Assembly: GCA_902767135.1 (NCBI GenBank)
Contig: CACXGE010000023.1
Span: 1 to 63,587 of the forward strand
Direction: 5' to 3'
DNA length: 63,587 nt
Source of the DNA: an uncultured Lachnospiraceae bacterium
GTDB lineage: Bacteria; Bacillota; Clostridia; Lachnospirales; Lachnospiraceae
Shown: piece after piece, positions 42,234 to 51,426 of the stretch
Layout: every line of letters begins with the position of its first letter
Numbering within the stretch: position 1 is the first letter of the stretch
Position numbers and translations under genes: made by a program
The notes under the pieces: generated by a model
The model's input: only the letters and a program-made list of their open reading frames with translations
What the model was told of the DNA's origin: nothing
Databases searched by the model: none

Positions 42234-42500
42234 TTAATTCAAACTGATAAATCCATTTTTTTCAAGTTCACCCAGAAAATCATTTACGGATTCCTCACAC
42301 TCTGTTCTTTCAACGTCATAGATGTCCAATAAACCATTTACAATCTCTGAAACCTTGACTCCGTCTTTCAGCATTTCCCATATATCATTTGCCGAACCTT
42401 TTAGCATAAAATATTTCCCGGTTTCAAAATCAATCATTACCTTTTCTCCTGCCAGTTCTGAAACGTCAGGTCTTTTTTTTATTTTAATTTCTCTTTCCAT
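42234..42500 (-). CDS. PqqD-like peptide-recognition protein
   Basis: An 88-residue PqqD/RRE-type protein. Recognised by VMIDFETGKYFMLKGSANDI, WEML, then VSEIVNGLLDIYDVERTECE and a terminal FLGELEKNGFISLN. These small winged-helix proteins hold the leader of a ribosomal peptide for a modifying enzyme; in lasso pathways they are called B1. It is the last gene of the leftward run, 19 bp after a glycosyltransferase gene and about 11 kb from the other peptide-modification genes. Its likely clients are the precursors at 55007 and 58126. Confidence 0.85.
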   Translation of the reverse strand: MEREIKIKKRPDVSELAGEKVMIDFETGKYFMLKGSANDIWEMLKDGVKVSEIVNGLLDIYDVERTECEESVNDFLGELEKNGFISLN

Positions 42501-42519
42501 TATATTTCCCTCTCTTTCC

Positions 42520-43548
42520 CTATGGTTTTAAAATGCCAAGAATCATTTTTATCTTATTTTTTATATCCTGTTTTATAAAAAATAACCGTTTCTCTTTCTC
42601 TATCTGTCCTTTGTACTCTTTGACACACCCCTGTATTATCTCGTCTTGTTCCAGAAAATCATTTAGTGTTTTTTTATCTTTTTTTTTCCAATTTACGTAT
42701 TCTCTTTCAAGATGATATTTCTGCCTTATGTAAAAGGAAATCCAGTAATGCATAATGCCTCTTTGATTCATCTCATATATCCCTTTTATTTGAAATGTTT
42801 CCACGTATGTTTGAAAAATCTTTCTTCTGCTCTCATACTCATACCACACATCCTGAATCGTTTTTCTTTCCTTTCGGGATAAAGATTTCTCCTTCGTACA
42901 ATCATAGCAATATAAATGTTTCCCAATCACCTGTACCTTCCTAATACATTTTAAATAATCCAGATTAAAAATAAAATCTTCACCTAAGCCGGCATCTTTG
43001 TCAAAAAATAATGTGTTATCTCTGACAATGCTTCTTCGAAATATTTTATTCCACACCACACCATAGTAATGATGCCCCGGGTCCTTTAATGTATTTTTCA
43101 AATATTCTTCCACCGTATATAACTTTGCTTTTTCTCTTATGGTACAAGGTATACAATAATTTCCTATTTTTTTATGGTACGTACATACCGTAAGGTCTGC
43201 CCCGGATTTCTCCATAGCTCTTTCCATAGCTCTTATCATACCATCATAATAAAAATCATCTGCATCCACAAACATAATATACTGTCCATGGGCACGTAGC
43301 AAGCCATAATTTCTTGCCCTTGCCACTCCCCCATGCATAACTCTTTGATAAATGATACGCTGGTCTTTTTTTCCATAAGCCTGGCATATTTGCTGGGTCT
43401 TATCCTGGGAGCCGTCATCAACAATAATCAGCTCCAGTTTTTTATAATTCTGTCTCAAAACAGACTCTATACATTTTTGTATGGTACTTTCATTGTTATA
43501 TACAGGCAATATCACTGATACTAAGTGTTTTCTTCTTCCCCCCTCCAT
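42520..43548 (-). CDS. GT2 glycosyltransferase
   Basis: A 342-residue GT-A fold enzyme. SVILPVYNNESTIQKCIES and VDDGSQDKTQ form the nucleotide site, and FVDADDFYYD is the DxD-like metal site. The C-terminal 120 residues are basic and helical and may sit at the membrane face. It adds a sugar to the repeat unit of the exopolysaccharide. It lies 1 bp from the GT14 gene upstream. Confidence 0.93.
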   Translation of the reverse strand: MEGGRRKHLVSVILPVYNNESTIQKCIESVLRQNYKKLELIIVDDGSQDKTQQICQAYGKKDQRIIYQRVMHGGVARARNYGLLRAHGQYIMFVDADDFYYDGMIRAMERAMEKSGADLTVCTYHKKIGNYCIPCTIREKAKLYTVEEYLKNTLKDPGHHYYGVVWNKIFRRSIVRDNTLFFDKDAGLGEDFIFNLDYLKCIRKVQVIGKHLYCYDCTKEKSLSRKERKTIQDVWYEYESRRKIFQTYVETFQIKGIYEMNQRGIMHYWISFYIRQKYHLEREYVNWKKKDKKTLNDFLEQDEIIQGCVKEYKGQIEKEKRLFFIKQDIKNKIKMILGILKP

Positions 43549-43549
43549 A

Positions 43550-44470
43550 CTAAGTTACCTGGTCAATCATATCCATTAATTTATCTGACACCCCTATCCT
43601 CACTTTGCGAATAAACAATTCTTCTCTGGCCATGAGCTTATCAAAGTCCTTTTCATCAAAAACTGTAATTTCTTTTGGATACTCAAAATAATGGATATTT
43701 CTCCAGTTGACCAGCCACCTTTGCTCTGGCTCATCATACTTAATGCATTTATATTTAAAATCCGAATTGTGGACAATGGTATGAAAATATTCCTCATCTG
43801 GAAATTGAATATGATGCATTATTTTATTAAACTTTGGATGACTTCTCTCAAATTCCACGATATACTTTGCACATTCCCTTGTAATTGCCCACTGTGCCGT
43901 TCCATAATACATTTCCAAAGACTCGCCGTTTTCTCGTATCACCCCATCAAATAGAATGGTTTTCACACTAATACAAGCCATCAGACCATCATGCAGGAGT
44001 TTTAAAACCTTGGATTTATTATTGAGATAAAAATCATCATCCCTCTTGTTATAAATTTTATATTTTCTTGCATAATGCCAGTCTTTTGTCTTGGCAATCT
44101 TACAACCTCTGATAAATTCTTTTCCGTTATGTTTCTCAAAAAAATCTTCCATTTCCTGATTGCTCTTAATTGGATAATCCAAATTTTGAAGAACCACAAA
44201 ATAGTCATAGCCCCTCTCGGATGCCAACGCTTCTTTCATCATTTCAATGGTTGCTTCAACTGCATGATACCCCCCCCAGTATACCTTAATTCTGTTTTTC
44301 AGTAAAGTTACACGTTCTATGCCCGCCAACTCCTTTTCAAAGGGTTCCATCTCCTGTTTTGCATCCACATGAACATACATATCAAAATTTTTATTTCTGG
44401 TAAGTTTCTTTGCCACCCTTGCTACAATTTCAGGTTCACAGTGGCACAAGTTTAAAAATGCTATCTTCAT
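43550..44470 (-). CDS. GT14-type (core-2/I-branching) glycosyltransferase
   Basis: A 306-residue enzyme of the branching beta-1,6-N-acetylglucosaminyltransferase family. Signature regions are MKIAFLNLCHCEPEIVARVA, DMYVHVDAKQEM, VYWGGYHAVEATI and YFVVLQNLDYPIKSNQE, then EYFHTIVHNSDF. These enzymes are metal-independent and usually add GlcNAc or xylose branches. It would decorate the polysaccharide made by the operon. Confidence 0.9.
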   Translation of the reverse strand: MKIAFLNLCHCEPEIVARVAKKLTRNKNFDMYVHVDAKQEMEPFEKELAGIERVTLLKNRIKVYWGGYHAVEATIEMMKEALASERGYDYFVVLQNLDYPIKSNQEMEDFFEKHNGKEFIRGCKIAKTKDWHYARKYKIYNKRDDDFYLNNKSKVLKLLHDGLMACISVKTILFDGVIRENGESLEMYYGTAQWAITRECAKYIVEFERSHPKFNKIMHHIQFPDEEYFHTIVHNSDFKYKCIKYDEPEQRWLVNWRNIHYFEYPKEITVFDEKDFDKLMAREELFIRKVRIGVSDKLMDMIDQVT

Positions 44471-44479
44471 ATCTGCCTC

Positions 44480-45574
44480 CTACCTGCTAAATTCGTAGTG
44501 AATCAAGTTCAAAATTCCAGTACACAAATACAAAATAAAATACATTTTCATTTTCAGAAAGCCAAAAGGAATTCTCTTAATCCCCCCTGCACTTCCTACA
44601 TAAAAGTTCCTCACAACCTCCGCTACTCTTTCATCTTGCAGATAACTTCGAAACAGCCTATATCGCTCAAAAAAACCGTACTGTTTATTTTTTTTCGAAA
44701 ACAAAAAAGAGAGTTCTATTGCAGACATCACCACGGTACCTGACCAATATTTAGATAAATCAAAGTTACACCGATTCTTAATTTCTTGTGTCAAAGCACT
44801 TCTTGCATCCATAAGTTTCTGTTTGCCTGTCAATTTTGCTACCGGATCCTGCTCATAGACATAAATCGTAGATGTCTCCCTTGTCACCAAATAATAATAA
44901 CATTTGTGATGAACATAACATTTTTGTGCATAGCTAAGATAATTGGTGATAAATATAGTATCCTCCCCAACTTTTAAGTTTTTATCAAACTGCAGATGAT
45001 TTTCCTTGATAATATTTGTACTTACCATAGCTCTCCACAGTGCTGGATTTTCTACATACAACCCATTTTCTCCGCCTGATAGCCATTCATTTACTCCTTG
45101 TTCTGACACCCCAATAAAACGGATTGCCAATTCCTTTAAAATAGCTTCTCTCTGATACATACCTTCCTTAAAAATCGGCAATGTTGTTTCTTTTATTTTG
45201 TTATTTTCATATCTATGATACCCGTAGATGACGGTATCTACCTCTTTTTCCTTTGCTATCTGATACAACTCTTCCATGCAATAGGGTTCTACAAAGTCGT
45301 CTCCATCGAAAAACAAAATGTATTCTCCCTGTGCCAGTTCTACCCCCGTATTTCTTGCAACAGACACTCCCGCATTTTTCTTGTGAACCACCTGAATCCT
45401 TTGGTCTTTTTTTGCATACTCATCGATAATCCTTGGAGTATTATCTGTTGAACCATCATCCACTACGATAATCTGATAATCTTCAAATGTCTGGGCCAAA
45501 ATACTATCCAAACAGTGTTCTATATATCCTGCAACATTGTAGGCAGGAATTACCACACTAATTTTCGTCTTCAT
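44480..45574 (-). CDS. GT2 glycosyltransferase
   Basis: A 364-residue GT-A enzyme from MKTKISVVIPAYNVAGYIEH at 45574 (GGAGTGAAAAAC upstream; a GTG at 45583 falls in the ribosome-binding region). VVDDGSTDNTPRIIDEY and FFDGDDFVEP are the donor and metal sites. Its start overlaps the end of the polymerase gene. A C-terminal hydrophobic patch may bring it to the membrane. Confidence 0.93.
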   Translation of the reverse strand: MKTKISVVIPAYNVAGYIEHCLDSILAQTFEDYQIIVVDDGSTDNTPRIIDEYAKKDQRIQVVHKKNAGVSVARNTGVELAQGEYILFFDGDDFVEPYCMEELYQIAKEKEVDTVIYGYHRYENNKIKETTLPIFKEGMYQREAILKELAIRFIGVSEQGVNEWLSGGENGLYVENPALWRAMVSTNIIKENHLQFDKNLKVGEDTIFITNYLSYAQKCYVHHKCYYYLVTRETSTIYVYEQDPVAKLTGKQKLMDARSALTQEIKNRCNFDLSKYWSGTVVMSAIELSFLFSKKNKQYGFFERYRLFRSYLQDERVAEVVRNFYVGSAGGIKRIPFGFLKMKMYFILYLCTGILNLIHYEFSR

Positions 45575-46778
45575 GTTTTTCACTCCTTTCCGTTTTCCAT
45601 ACCAATTTGGGTCCCGAAAGTTTTATTTTTTTCTTTTCTGCCATTTTATCCATCCACTGATACAAATACAATCCCACAAATATCAAAGGAAAACAGTGGG
45701 ATGCGCTAAGGATATATGCCTCCATAATCCCATAAAAGGAATAACCGATGATCAAAATCCTTTCCAAGTTGTTTGCTTTTTTTGCCGCAAAGAAAAAGGT
45801 CACACTCAGTATAAGTATATATACATACCCATAAATTACAAACATCCACAAATAAGCATTGTCAAAAACCATTTCATCAAACCAATGCCCCCGCCAATAT
45901 ATCTTTGGCGGAAAAGACAATGACCTCCCCAACCAGGAAACACCATATACATCATATACATAAGAACCAAACAATAATCTACCTGTGAAGAAATCATTCA
46001 ACCAATCATACACCATCAACAATGGTCCTGAAAGATTGGTGTAAGAAGCCGCAAACAACGGAATAAAAATGGAAAACAAGCCAAAGATATATTTTGCTCC
46101 CCTTAAAACAAAATCTATCTTCATATTGGATTTCTCCAGTAACATCAAGCCATATACAATTGTGGACACCATCAATGATGTATTTGAGTTTGTATAACAA
46201 TAAAAGAACAAGTTAATACCCCACAGCAATGCGATTTGTCCACGGTTAATGGTCTTATAATATCCATATGCCAATGCTGTGGTAGCCCACAGTACTATCA
46301 TGGAAAAAGTATTTGGATGGGAGAGAAAGAAATAAGAACGTTTCACTCCATTCCTCCAAATATAATGTATCTTTGATGGCATTATCACCTTACAAATTCC
46401 GTAATATCCCACATGCACGCCTACCGCTGTCAGTTTAATCCATCCTACTTTCCTCATCACAGCCTGTAAGTCAACATGTCTTACCCCCAAAATACACATA
46501 TAGCTAACCAAAACATAAAAATAATTCCCCTTCACACAGGTATAGGTACACAGAGCAGCCCCAACAGCCATCAATCCTAACTGAAGGTAAGTGTATTTTT
46601 CCAACATTAATTTCCAGGCAATCACACCTAAAAATGCAAGAACAAACATTGTGTCCAGCCACTCAGGACGTCGAAACAGTTGTGTTGGTTCCAAAATATC
46701 CTTAATGGTATAGATAATCATTGCCAATTCAAATAACGACTGTCTGTTTTGCCGTCCTTTTTCATCCACTGTTCTCAC
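45558..46778 (-). CDS. Wzy-like O-antigen/exopolysaccharide polymerase
   Basis: A 406-residue membrane protein with about ten hydrophobic segments and a large soluble loop near the C-terminus (about residues 265-320, with SLSFPPKIYWRGHWFDEMVF). This is the plan of Wzy polymerases, which join repeat units outside the membrane. The sequence is too divergent to name the linkage. It lies among glycosyltransferase genes, as expected for a Wzy-dependent pathway. Confidence 0.82.
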   Translation of the reverse strand: MRTVDEKGRQNRQSLFELAMIIYTIKDILEPTQLFRRPEWLDTMFVLAFLGVIAWKLMLEKYTYLQLGLMAVGAALCTYTCVKGNYFYVLVSYMCILGVRHVDLQAVMRKVGWIKLTAVGVHVGYYGICKVIMPSKIHYIWRNGVKRSYFFLSHPNTFSMIVLWATTALAYGYYKTINRGQIALLWGINLFFYCYTNSNTSLMVSTIVYGLMLLEKSNMKIDFVLRGAKYIFGLFSIFIPLFAASYTNLSGPLLMVYDWLNDFFTGRLLFGSYVYDVYGVSWLGRSLSFPPKIYWRGHWFDEMVFDNAYLWMFVIYGYVYILILSVTFFFAAKKANNLERILIIGYSFYGIMEAYILSASHCFPLIFVGLYLYQWMDKMAEKKKIKLSGPKLVWKTERSEKHEDEN

Positions 46779-46810
46779 CTCCCATGTATGGTGGATTTGT
46801 TTGTTTTCGT

Positions 46811-47809
46811 TTAAAACGGATAAGAAGATTTCAACTTAAAATACACTGACAACAACAAAAAACACCGTTTCTTTAAAAGCATACATTCCATTTTTTTGTA
46901 TCCGGGCATTGAACTAACCTGGCTTTTTTCCACAAACTCTCGCACGCAGTTCACCTCAAATGCCGCCTTATAATCTCTTCTCAATTTCAGAATAGAGCTT
47001 TTTTTTGAAAATTCTAGAAATAGATTTGTCAGCACTCGTATATAATAATTATACATTTTCTGGAGCAACTTAACATTTCCTATCGCAGTCACATCCATCT
47101 TATTTTTATCGTATAATATCTGTGTATACTCCAAACGTTGTGTCAGGTTATATTTTCTCATCGCACTTCCCGGATGTTGTCGATAAAACAGCACCGGCTC
47201 CTGGGTTACATAAACTGTCTGACAACACTTGAAATACGCTGCCACAAAGACCAAATCCTCTCCTATATGTAACTCCTCTGGAAATTCCAGTTTATTTCTT
47301 TTTATAATATCTGCGCAAAAAAGTTTTCCCCAACATGCATTAAACTGGGAAGATGCATACATGAGTTCTCTTGCCTTCTCTATATCTGTTGTCCTGTCTC
47401 CATCAAATGCAAAATGTTCTTCCTTTTGTTTTCCTTCAGAATACAGTGTAATATAGTTAAAAGCCATAAATTCGGCATTATGATTTCGAACACCATCTGC
47501 AATTTTGTCCAGTCCATTCTCTGTCAACATATCATCTGCGTCCAAAAAAAGAATATACTTTCCTTTCGCCTGCTTTAAACCATAGTTTCTTGCAGAGGAT
47601 ACTCCACCATTTTCCTTGTAAAAATAAGAGAAGTTAGAACGGTGTTGCACCAGTTCTTTGCATATGGTTGCCGAATCATCTTTACTTCCATCATCTATTA
47701 AAATGCACTCATATTCAAACTCAGGATATCCTGCACATACAATACTGTCTATACAAGGCTTAATAAATTCTGCTGCATTATATACCGGTATAATAATACT
47801 TAAGTCCAT
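46811..47809 (-). CDS. GT2 glycosyltransferase
   Basis: A 332-residue enzyme. LSIIIPVYNAAEFIKPCIDS, IDDGSKDDSATICKEL and LFLDADDMLTENG are the GT-A landmarks. The C-terminal region is basic and probably membrane-associated. Co-directional with its neighbours, spacing 11-32 bp. Confidence 0.93.
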   Translation of the reverse strand: MDLSIIIPVYNAAEFIKPCIDSIVCAGYPEFEYECILIDDGSKDDSATICKELVQHRSNFSYFYKENGGVSSARNYGLKQAKGKYILFLDADDMLTENGLDKIADGVRNHNAEFMAFNYITLYSEGKQKEEHFAFDGDRTTDIEKARELMYASSQFNACWGKLFCADIIKRNKLEFPEELHIGEDLVFVAAYFKCCQTVYVTQEPVLFYRQHPGSAMRKYNLTQRLEYTQILYDKNKMDVTAIGNVKLLQKMYNYYIRVLTNLFLEFSKKSSILKLRRDYKAAFEVNCVREFVEKSQVSSMPGYKKMECMLLKKRCFLLLSVYFKLKSSYPF

Positions 47810-47820
47810 AGATTTTCCCC

Positions 47821-48804
47821 CTATTTGCTCATTACCTTACTTCGCATTTTGAATATCAGTGGAAAACAAAGGGAATATATTTTATATGTAACCCCATTCA
47901 CACTTCGCATAAATTTTACATTTTTTACATCATTGCGTTTTAACACAGGATTGGCTTTCCAATTTGGAAAGGTTGTAATGAGCTTATCATAATTCATTTT
48001 CAAAACTCGACTGCGCTCTTTTTTGTCTACTACCCCACACATTCTGTGAAAGGAACTACACAAAAGGATTCTGGCAAAGAAAAACTCCAATGCCTCTTCA
48101 TACTCCTCATAATAACCATTCTCTTTGTAATAATCATAAATATGATCTAGAATTTTTAGAATGTCGAGAGTTTTTGCCGATGACATATTATTGATAGAAC
48201 TGCTTCTCTGTACATAATGCACACTTGCCGGCTCCACGTATGCATACTTTCGAATATGAGGAACCAGCTTTAAGAAAAATTCCACATCCTCATAGATGCA
48301 GCCCTTTGGAAAAATAACCTTGGTTCCTTCCAGCCACTCTCTCTTATATATTTTATTCCACACCACACTTCGCCCGAACATCAGCATCTCTTTTTTGTCC
48401 TGAATATGCTCTCCTATCTCAATATCCTCTGCATCGGGATATGTATGACGCAAATTACATTCTACGATGTCATAATCGCCCTCTACTGCCTTACCATAAA
48501 GTGTTTCAAACATATCTAATTCCACAAAATCATCCGAATCAATATAACCAATATATTCCCCGGTAGCATATTTCATACCAAAATTTCTGGCATCCGAAAG
48601 TCCGCCATTCTCCTTCACATAAGATTTCACCATCGAATACTCTTTTGCATATTTATCAATAATTTTTTGGGAACCATCTGTTGCCCCATCATTCACTACA
48701 ATAATTTCTATATCCTGCAATGTTTGATTTACCAACGTATTCAGACATTTATCCAGATAATCCTCTACATTGTAAACCGGTACAATCACACTGACTTTCG
48801 CCAT
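47821..48804 (-). CDS. GT2 glycosyltransferase
   Basis: A 327-residue enzyme with VSVIVPVYNVEDYLDKCLNT, VVNDGATDGSQKIIDKY and YIDSDDFVELDMF. Closest in pattern to the capsular GT2 enzymes that add galactose or GlcNAc. Part of the polysaccharide operon, 45 bp after the PssE-like gene. Confidence 0.93.
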   Translation of the reverse strand: MAKVSVIVPVYNVEDYLDKCLNTLVNQTLQDIEIIVVNDGATDGSQKIIDKYAKEYSMVKSYVKENGGLSDARNFGMKYATGEYIGYIDSDDFVELDMFETLYGKAVEGDYDIVECNLRHTYPDAEDIEIGEHIQDKKEMLMFGRSVVWNKIYKREWLEGTKVIFPKGCIYEDVEFFLKLVPHIRKYAYVEPASVHYVQRSSSINNMSSAKTLDILKILDHIYDYYKENGYYEEYEEALEFFFARILLCSSFHRMCGVVDKKERSRVLKMNYDKLITTFPNWKANPVLKRNDVKNVKFMRSVNGVTYKIYSLCFPLIFKMRSKVMSK

Positions 48805-48849
48805 AACCTACACCTCTGCTTTAATTACTGTCATATCCATTCTTAATAG

Positions 48850-49329
48850 TCAATTACTCTCTAAATATTTCATTATGGTACTCACAACTTGCTCCCTTTG
48901 TGAAATATACTCCTCAAACTTTTTTTCTTTACATTGAAGCAGCAGTTTTAATAAATCATCCTGTTCTTTGCAACACAGTACATAATTCTTCTTTTCAAAC
49001 GCAGTTGCGATATCCAACTGATGGTCATCTACATGCTCACCATATTTTCTCAATCTTGGAAAAACGATAACTGGTTTTCTGGATTTTAACGATGTAATAA
49101 TAGAACCCACACCACTGTGGGTCACTACAATATCTGCTTTTTTTATGTAACTGTCAAACGTATCCTTGTCCAAAAAATCGAAACTTCTAAAGTTCTTAGG
49201 TACATAGTCTGAATTTCCTCTCTGGGCAATTACTTCTTCCTTTATCTTTCCAATTTCCACATATTCATCCATAAGTTTCAGCAAACGATTTAGCTGAAAT
49301 TTTTGTGTTCCTAATACAACAAATATCAT
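48850..49329 (-). CDS. PssE/Alg13-like glycosyltransferase catalytic subunit
   Basis: A 159-residue protein matching the C-terminal half of GT28 enzymes: MIFVVLGTQKFQLNRLLKLM, then ADIVVTHSGVGSIITSLKSR and KPVIVFPRLRKYGEHVDDHQ. It works with a membrane-bound PssD/Alg14 partner, which is encoded just upstream. The pair adds the second sugar (often glucuronic acid, galactose or GlcNAc) to the lipid-linked sugar. Confidence 0.92.
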   Translation of the reverse strand: MIFVVLGTQKFQLNRLLKLMDEYVEIGKIKEEVIAQRGNSDYVPKNFRSFDFLDKDTFDSYIKKADIVVTHSGVGSIITSLKSRKPVIVFPRLRKYGEHVDDHQLDIATAFEKKNYVLCCKEQDDLLKLLLQCKEKKFEEYISQREQVVSTIMKYLESN

Positions 49330-49363
49330 AACTTCCCTCTTCCATCTGATTTGTTACTTTTTG

Positions 49364-49828
49364 TCAGAAAATACCACCTACATATACTGCCTCCGGGAAA
49401 AATTCCAGCATATCTTTCCACTGCACAAGAAACAAATCTGCCACGTGAAATTTATACATTATCTTTCCTGTTAACGAGGGGGAATCCACCCTGGCAAAAG
49501 ATTCTATATAAATAACCTTCTTTTTTTTCCATTTTCCAAGAAAGCACATGGGACAACTGGCCAATGCGCCTGTGGAAATAATACAGTCCGGATTCTCCTT
49601 TTTCATAATTCTGTATGACTGTATAAATATCCATAAGAACTTAAATAAAAACGTGATTTCTTTTCTGTTAATCTGGGGAAGATGATATACCTTCTGGCAA
49701 AAATCCAACTCTGCAAATTCCGTTTTTTCCGTTACCAAAAAAGAAAGGTATTTATCCCGTACCTCCGGCAACCTTGATATTTCTTCCAAATGACCTCCTG
49801 AAGATGCCACAAAACATATTTTCTGCAT
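49364..49828 (-). CDS. PssD/Alg14-like membrane subunit
   Basis: A 154-residue protein from MQKICFVASSGGHLEEISRL at 49828 (AAGGTGAGATTT upstream). It shows the Alg14 GGHL box and the PDCIISTGALASCPMCFLGK region. It anchors the PssE/Alg13-like subunit to the membrane and helps form the acceptor site. Gene order pssD-pssE matches known EPS loci. Confidence 0.92.
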   Translation of the reverse strand: MQKICFVASSGGHLEEISRLPEVRDKYLSFLVTEKTEFAELDFCQKVYHLPQINRKEITFLFKFLWIFIQSYRIMKKENPDCIISTGALASCPMCFLGKWKKKKVIYIESFARVDSPSLTGKIMYKFHVADLFLVQWKDMLEFFPEAVYVGGIF

Positions 49829-49839
49829 AAATCTCACCT

Positions 49840-50502
49840 TTACATTTTCGGAATCAAACCTAAAATCTCATCTTCATTGTCCCCTACACACTGTCCTACC
49901 GTTCTGATTTCCCGGGAAATTAATTCTTTTGCCACAATCCATCCAGCACTTAACACCCCACCAATCATTGCAAACATCACCCTTTTCGAAAGTACATCTT
50001 TTCTTCCATCATTGGTAAGGTATGATGATGTTGCCGCATCCAGAATACGAATAGAATCATTTCCCGCCATACTGGTGGCCTCACGTACAAAAGCCTCTGC
50101 CAAGGCATTTGAGACATCCACCGCCAAATCCGGATCTGTGGAATATGCGCTGATGGAAATAATAGAATCATTCACTGCTGACACACCTACCATCTGCTGG
50201 ATTGCCGAGGCATCTAATCCAGAATTTGTCCCCACAATAGCCGCTGCCCTCTCACATACTTTTTTACTGGTAATGATATCCGTGTAGTTGGAAATAGACG
50301 GGGCACTCGTATCTGATGCAGACGAAACACTAACACTATACACTGTTGTTTTTGCACTGTAACTGTTTACGATTTTGGCATCAAAAGTAAGTATTAACCC
50401 TACCAAAGTAGTAAATATTGTGGCTGCAACTACCAGTAATTTTTTCTTCCACAACGCCAAGATACAAAGTTTTAAATCCTCTACTGAAATTTCTTCTCGC
50501 AT
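49840..50502 (-). CDS. Wzz/CpsC-like chain-length and kinase-adaptor protein
   Basis: A 220-residue protein with two membrane helices (LVVAATIFTTLVGLILTF near residues 23-40, and VMFAMIGGVLSAGWIVAKEL near 180-199) around an extracellular loop. The loop has the Wzz-type segment SISAYSTDPDLAVDVSNALA. CpsC-type proteins set polymer length and activate the CpsD ATPase. It is encoded two genes downstream of cpsD with an unusual gene in between. Confidence 0.92.
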   Translation of the reverse strand: MREEISVEDLKLCILALWKKKLLVVAATIFTTLVGLILTFDAKIVNSYSAKTTVYSVSVSSASDTSAPSISNYTDIITSKKVCERAAAIVGTNSGLDASAIQQMVGVSAVNDSIISISAYSTDPDLAVDVSNALAEAFVREATSMAGNDSIRILDAATSSYLTNDGRKDVLSKRVMFAMIGGVLSAGWIVAKELISREIRTVGQCVGDNEDEILGLIPKM

Positions 50503-50514
50503 ATCTGTTCCTCT

Positions 50515-51426
50515 CTATTTTTCATACTTTCTATACAGGTTAAACACCACCACTGCCATGGCAATCACAGCTACAATTAAGAAATACAAATCATAACTTT
50601 TCGAAAATGTAACATTCTGCTCGTCCGACTGTTCTTCTTCCTCTTGATTTTGCAGTACATTAATCTTTTGTTCATACTGATTTGTAGCGAACTTATTTCC
50701 TTCTATATCTTCATAACTAAAGGTCACAATTACATTCTGTTCACCAATGTTATCTAGCGTCACATAAGTTTCCGCATAACTGACCTTACCTGCAATCAGA
50801 CTTCCTAAACTATACTGCTCATCATCCACTTCACCTTCTGTAGAAACCATCATGATAATATTGTAGAAATCATCTCCACCGCTGTTTTTATATGTCACTC
50901 TCATACGAGTTTTCTGACCCTGGTAGACTTCTTCGGGAAAAGAAACATTCTGAATCTCAAATTTACTGCTTGTTGTAACCGGCAATTGAACTGAGGTTTT
51001 ATTACTATTCTCTGAGGAAATATAATCTTCGTAAGTAAATTCTGTGGTAAACTTAACTACAGAATCCTTGATTTTATCTGCTGCCTTCAGGGAGAGTTTT
51101 ACTTTATATGTGGCCCCCGGCTGCAGTTCCGGAATATAGACTTGATCCGGTTGACCATATACGGTATACACCCCCTCCGAATCACTGGTGAAACTCATAA
51201 TAATACTTCTTACAGGATCTGTATTGCTATTATTCTTCACCACAAGGGTCAGTTCAAACTCTTCCCCCGGAACAATGGCATCCCCGGAAATCTTAAAACT
51301 CTCAACTGTCACCCGGGCTTTTTGTCCATGTATCGTACTTGCCTGCGCCGTATCTAAATGGCCAAACAGGAGATAAAAAGCTAAGATAGCCACAAAGAAT
51401 CGTCTTGTTTTATTTTTTCTTGACAT
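50515..51426 (-). CDS. Surface-anchored beta-sandwich protein of the EPS locus
   Basis: A 303-residue protein with a signal peptide (FFVAILAFYLLFGHLDTAQA), two CARDB-like beta-sandwich domains (FELTLVVKNNSNTDPVRSII in the first, TRMRVTYKNSGGDDFYNIIM in the second) and a C-terminal membrane helix (LYFLIVAVIAMAVVVFNLYR). The chain is held outside the membrane. It overlaps the end of the CpsD-like gene by 17 bp. Such COG1361-like proteins are not standard parts of EPS machines and may scaffold secretion or hold the product. Function unknown. Confidence 0.75.
   Translation of the reverse strand: MSRKNKTRRFFVAILAFYLLFGHLDTAQASTIHGQKARVTVESFKISGDAIVPGEEFELTLVVKNNSNTDPVRSIIMSFTSDSEGVYTVYGQPDQVYIPELQPGATYKVKLSLKAADKIKDSVVKFTTEFTYEDYISSENSNKTSVQLPVTTSSKFEIQNVSFPEEVYQGQKTRMRVTYKNSGGDDFYNIIMMVSTEGEVDDEQYSLGSLIAGKVSYAETYVTLDNIGEQNVIVTFSYEDIEGNKFATNQYEQKINVLQNQEEEEQSDEQNVTFSKSYDLYFLIVAVIAMAVVVFNLYRKYEK

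Noticed and set aside
49364..49828. Possible lasso B2 protease because of its size
   Set aside because: The GGHL box and the PssE partner gene mark it as PssD/Alg14; no Cys/His/Asp protease triad is seen.
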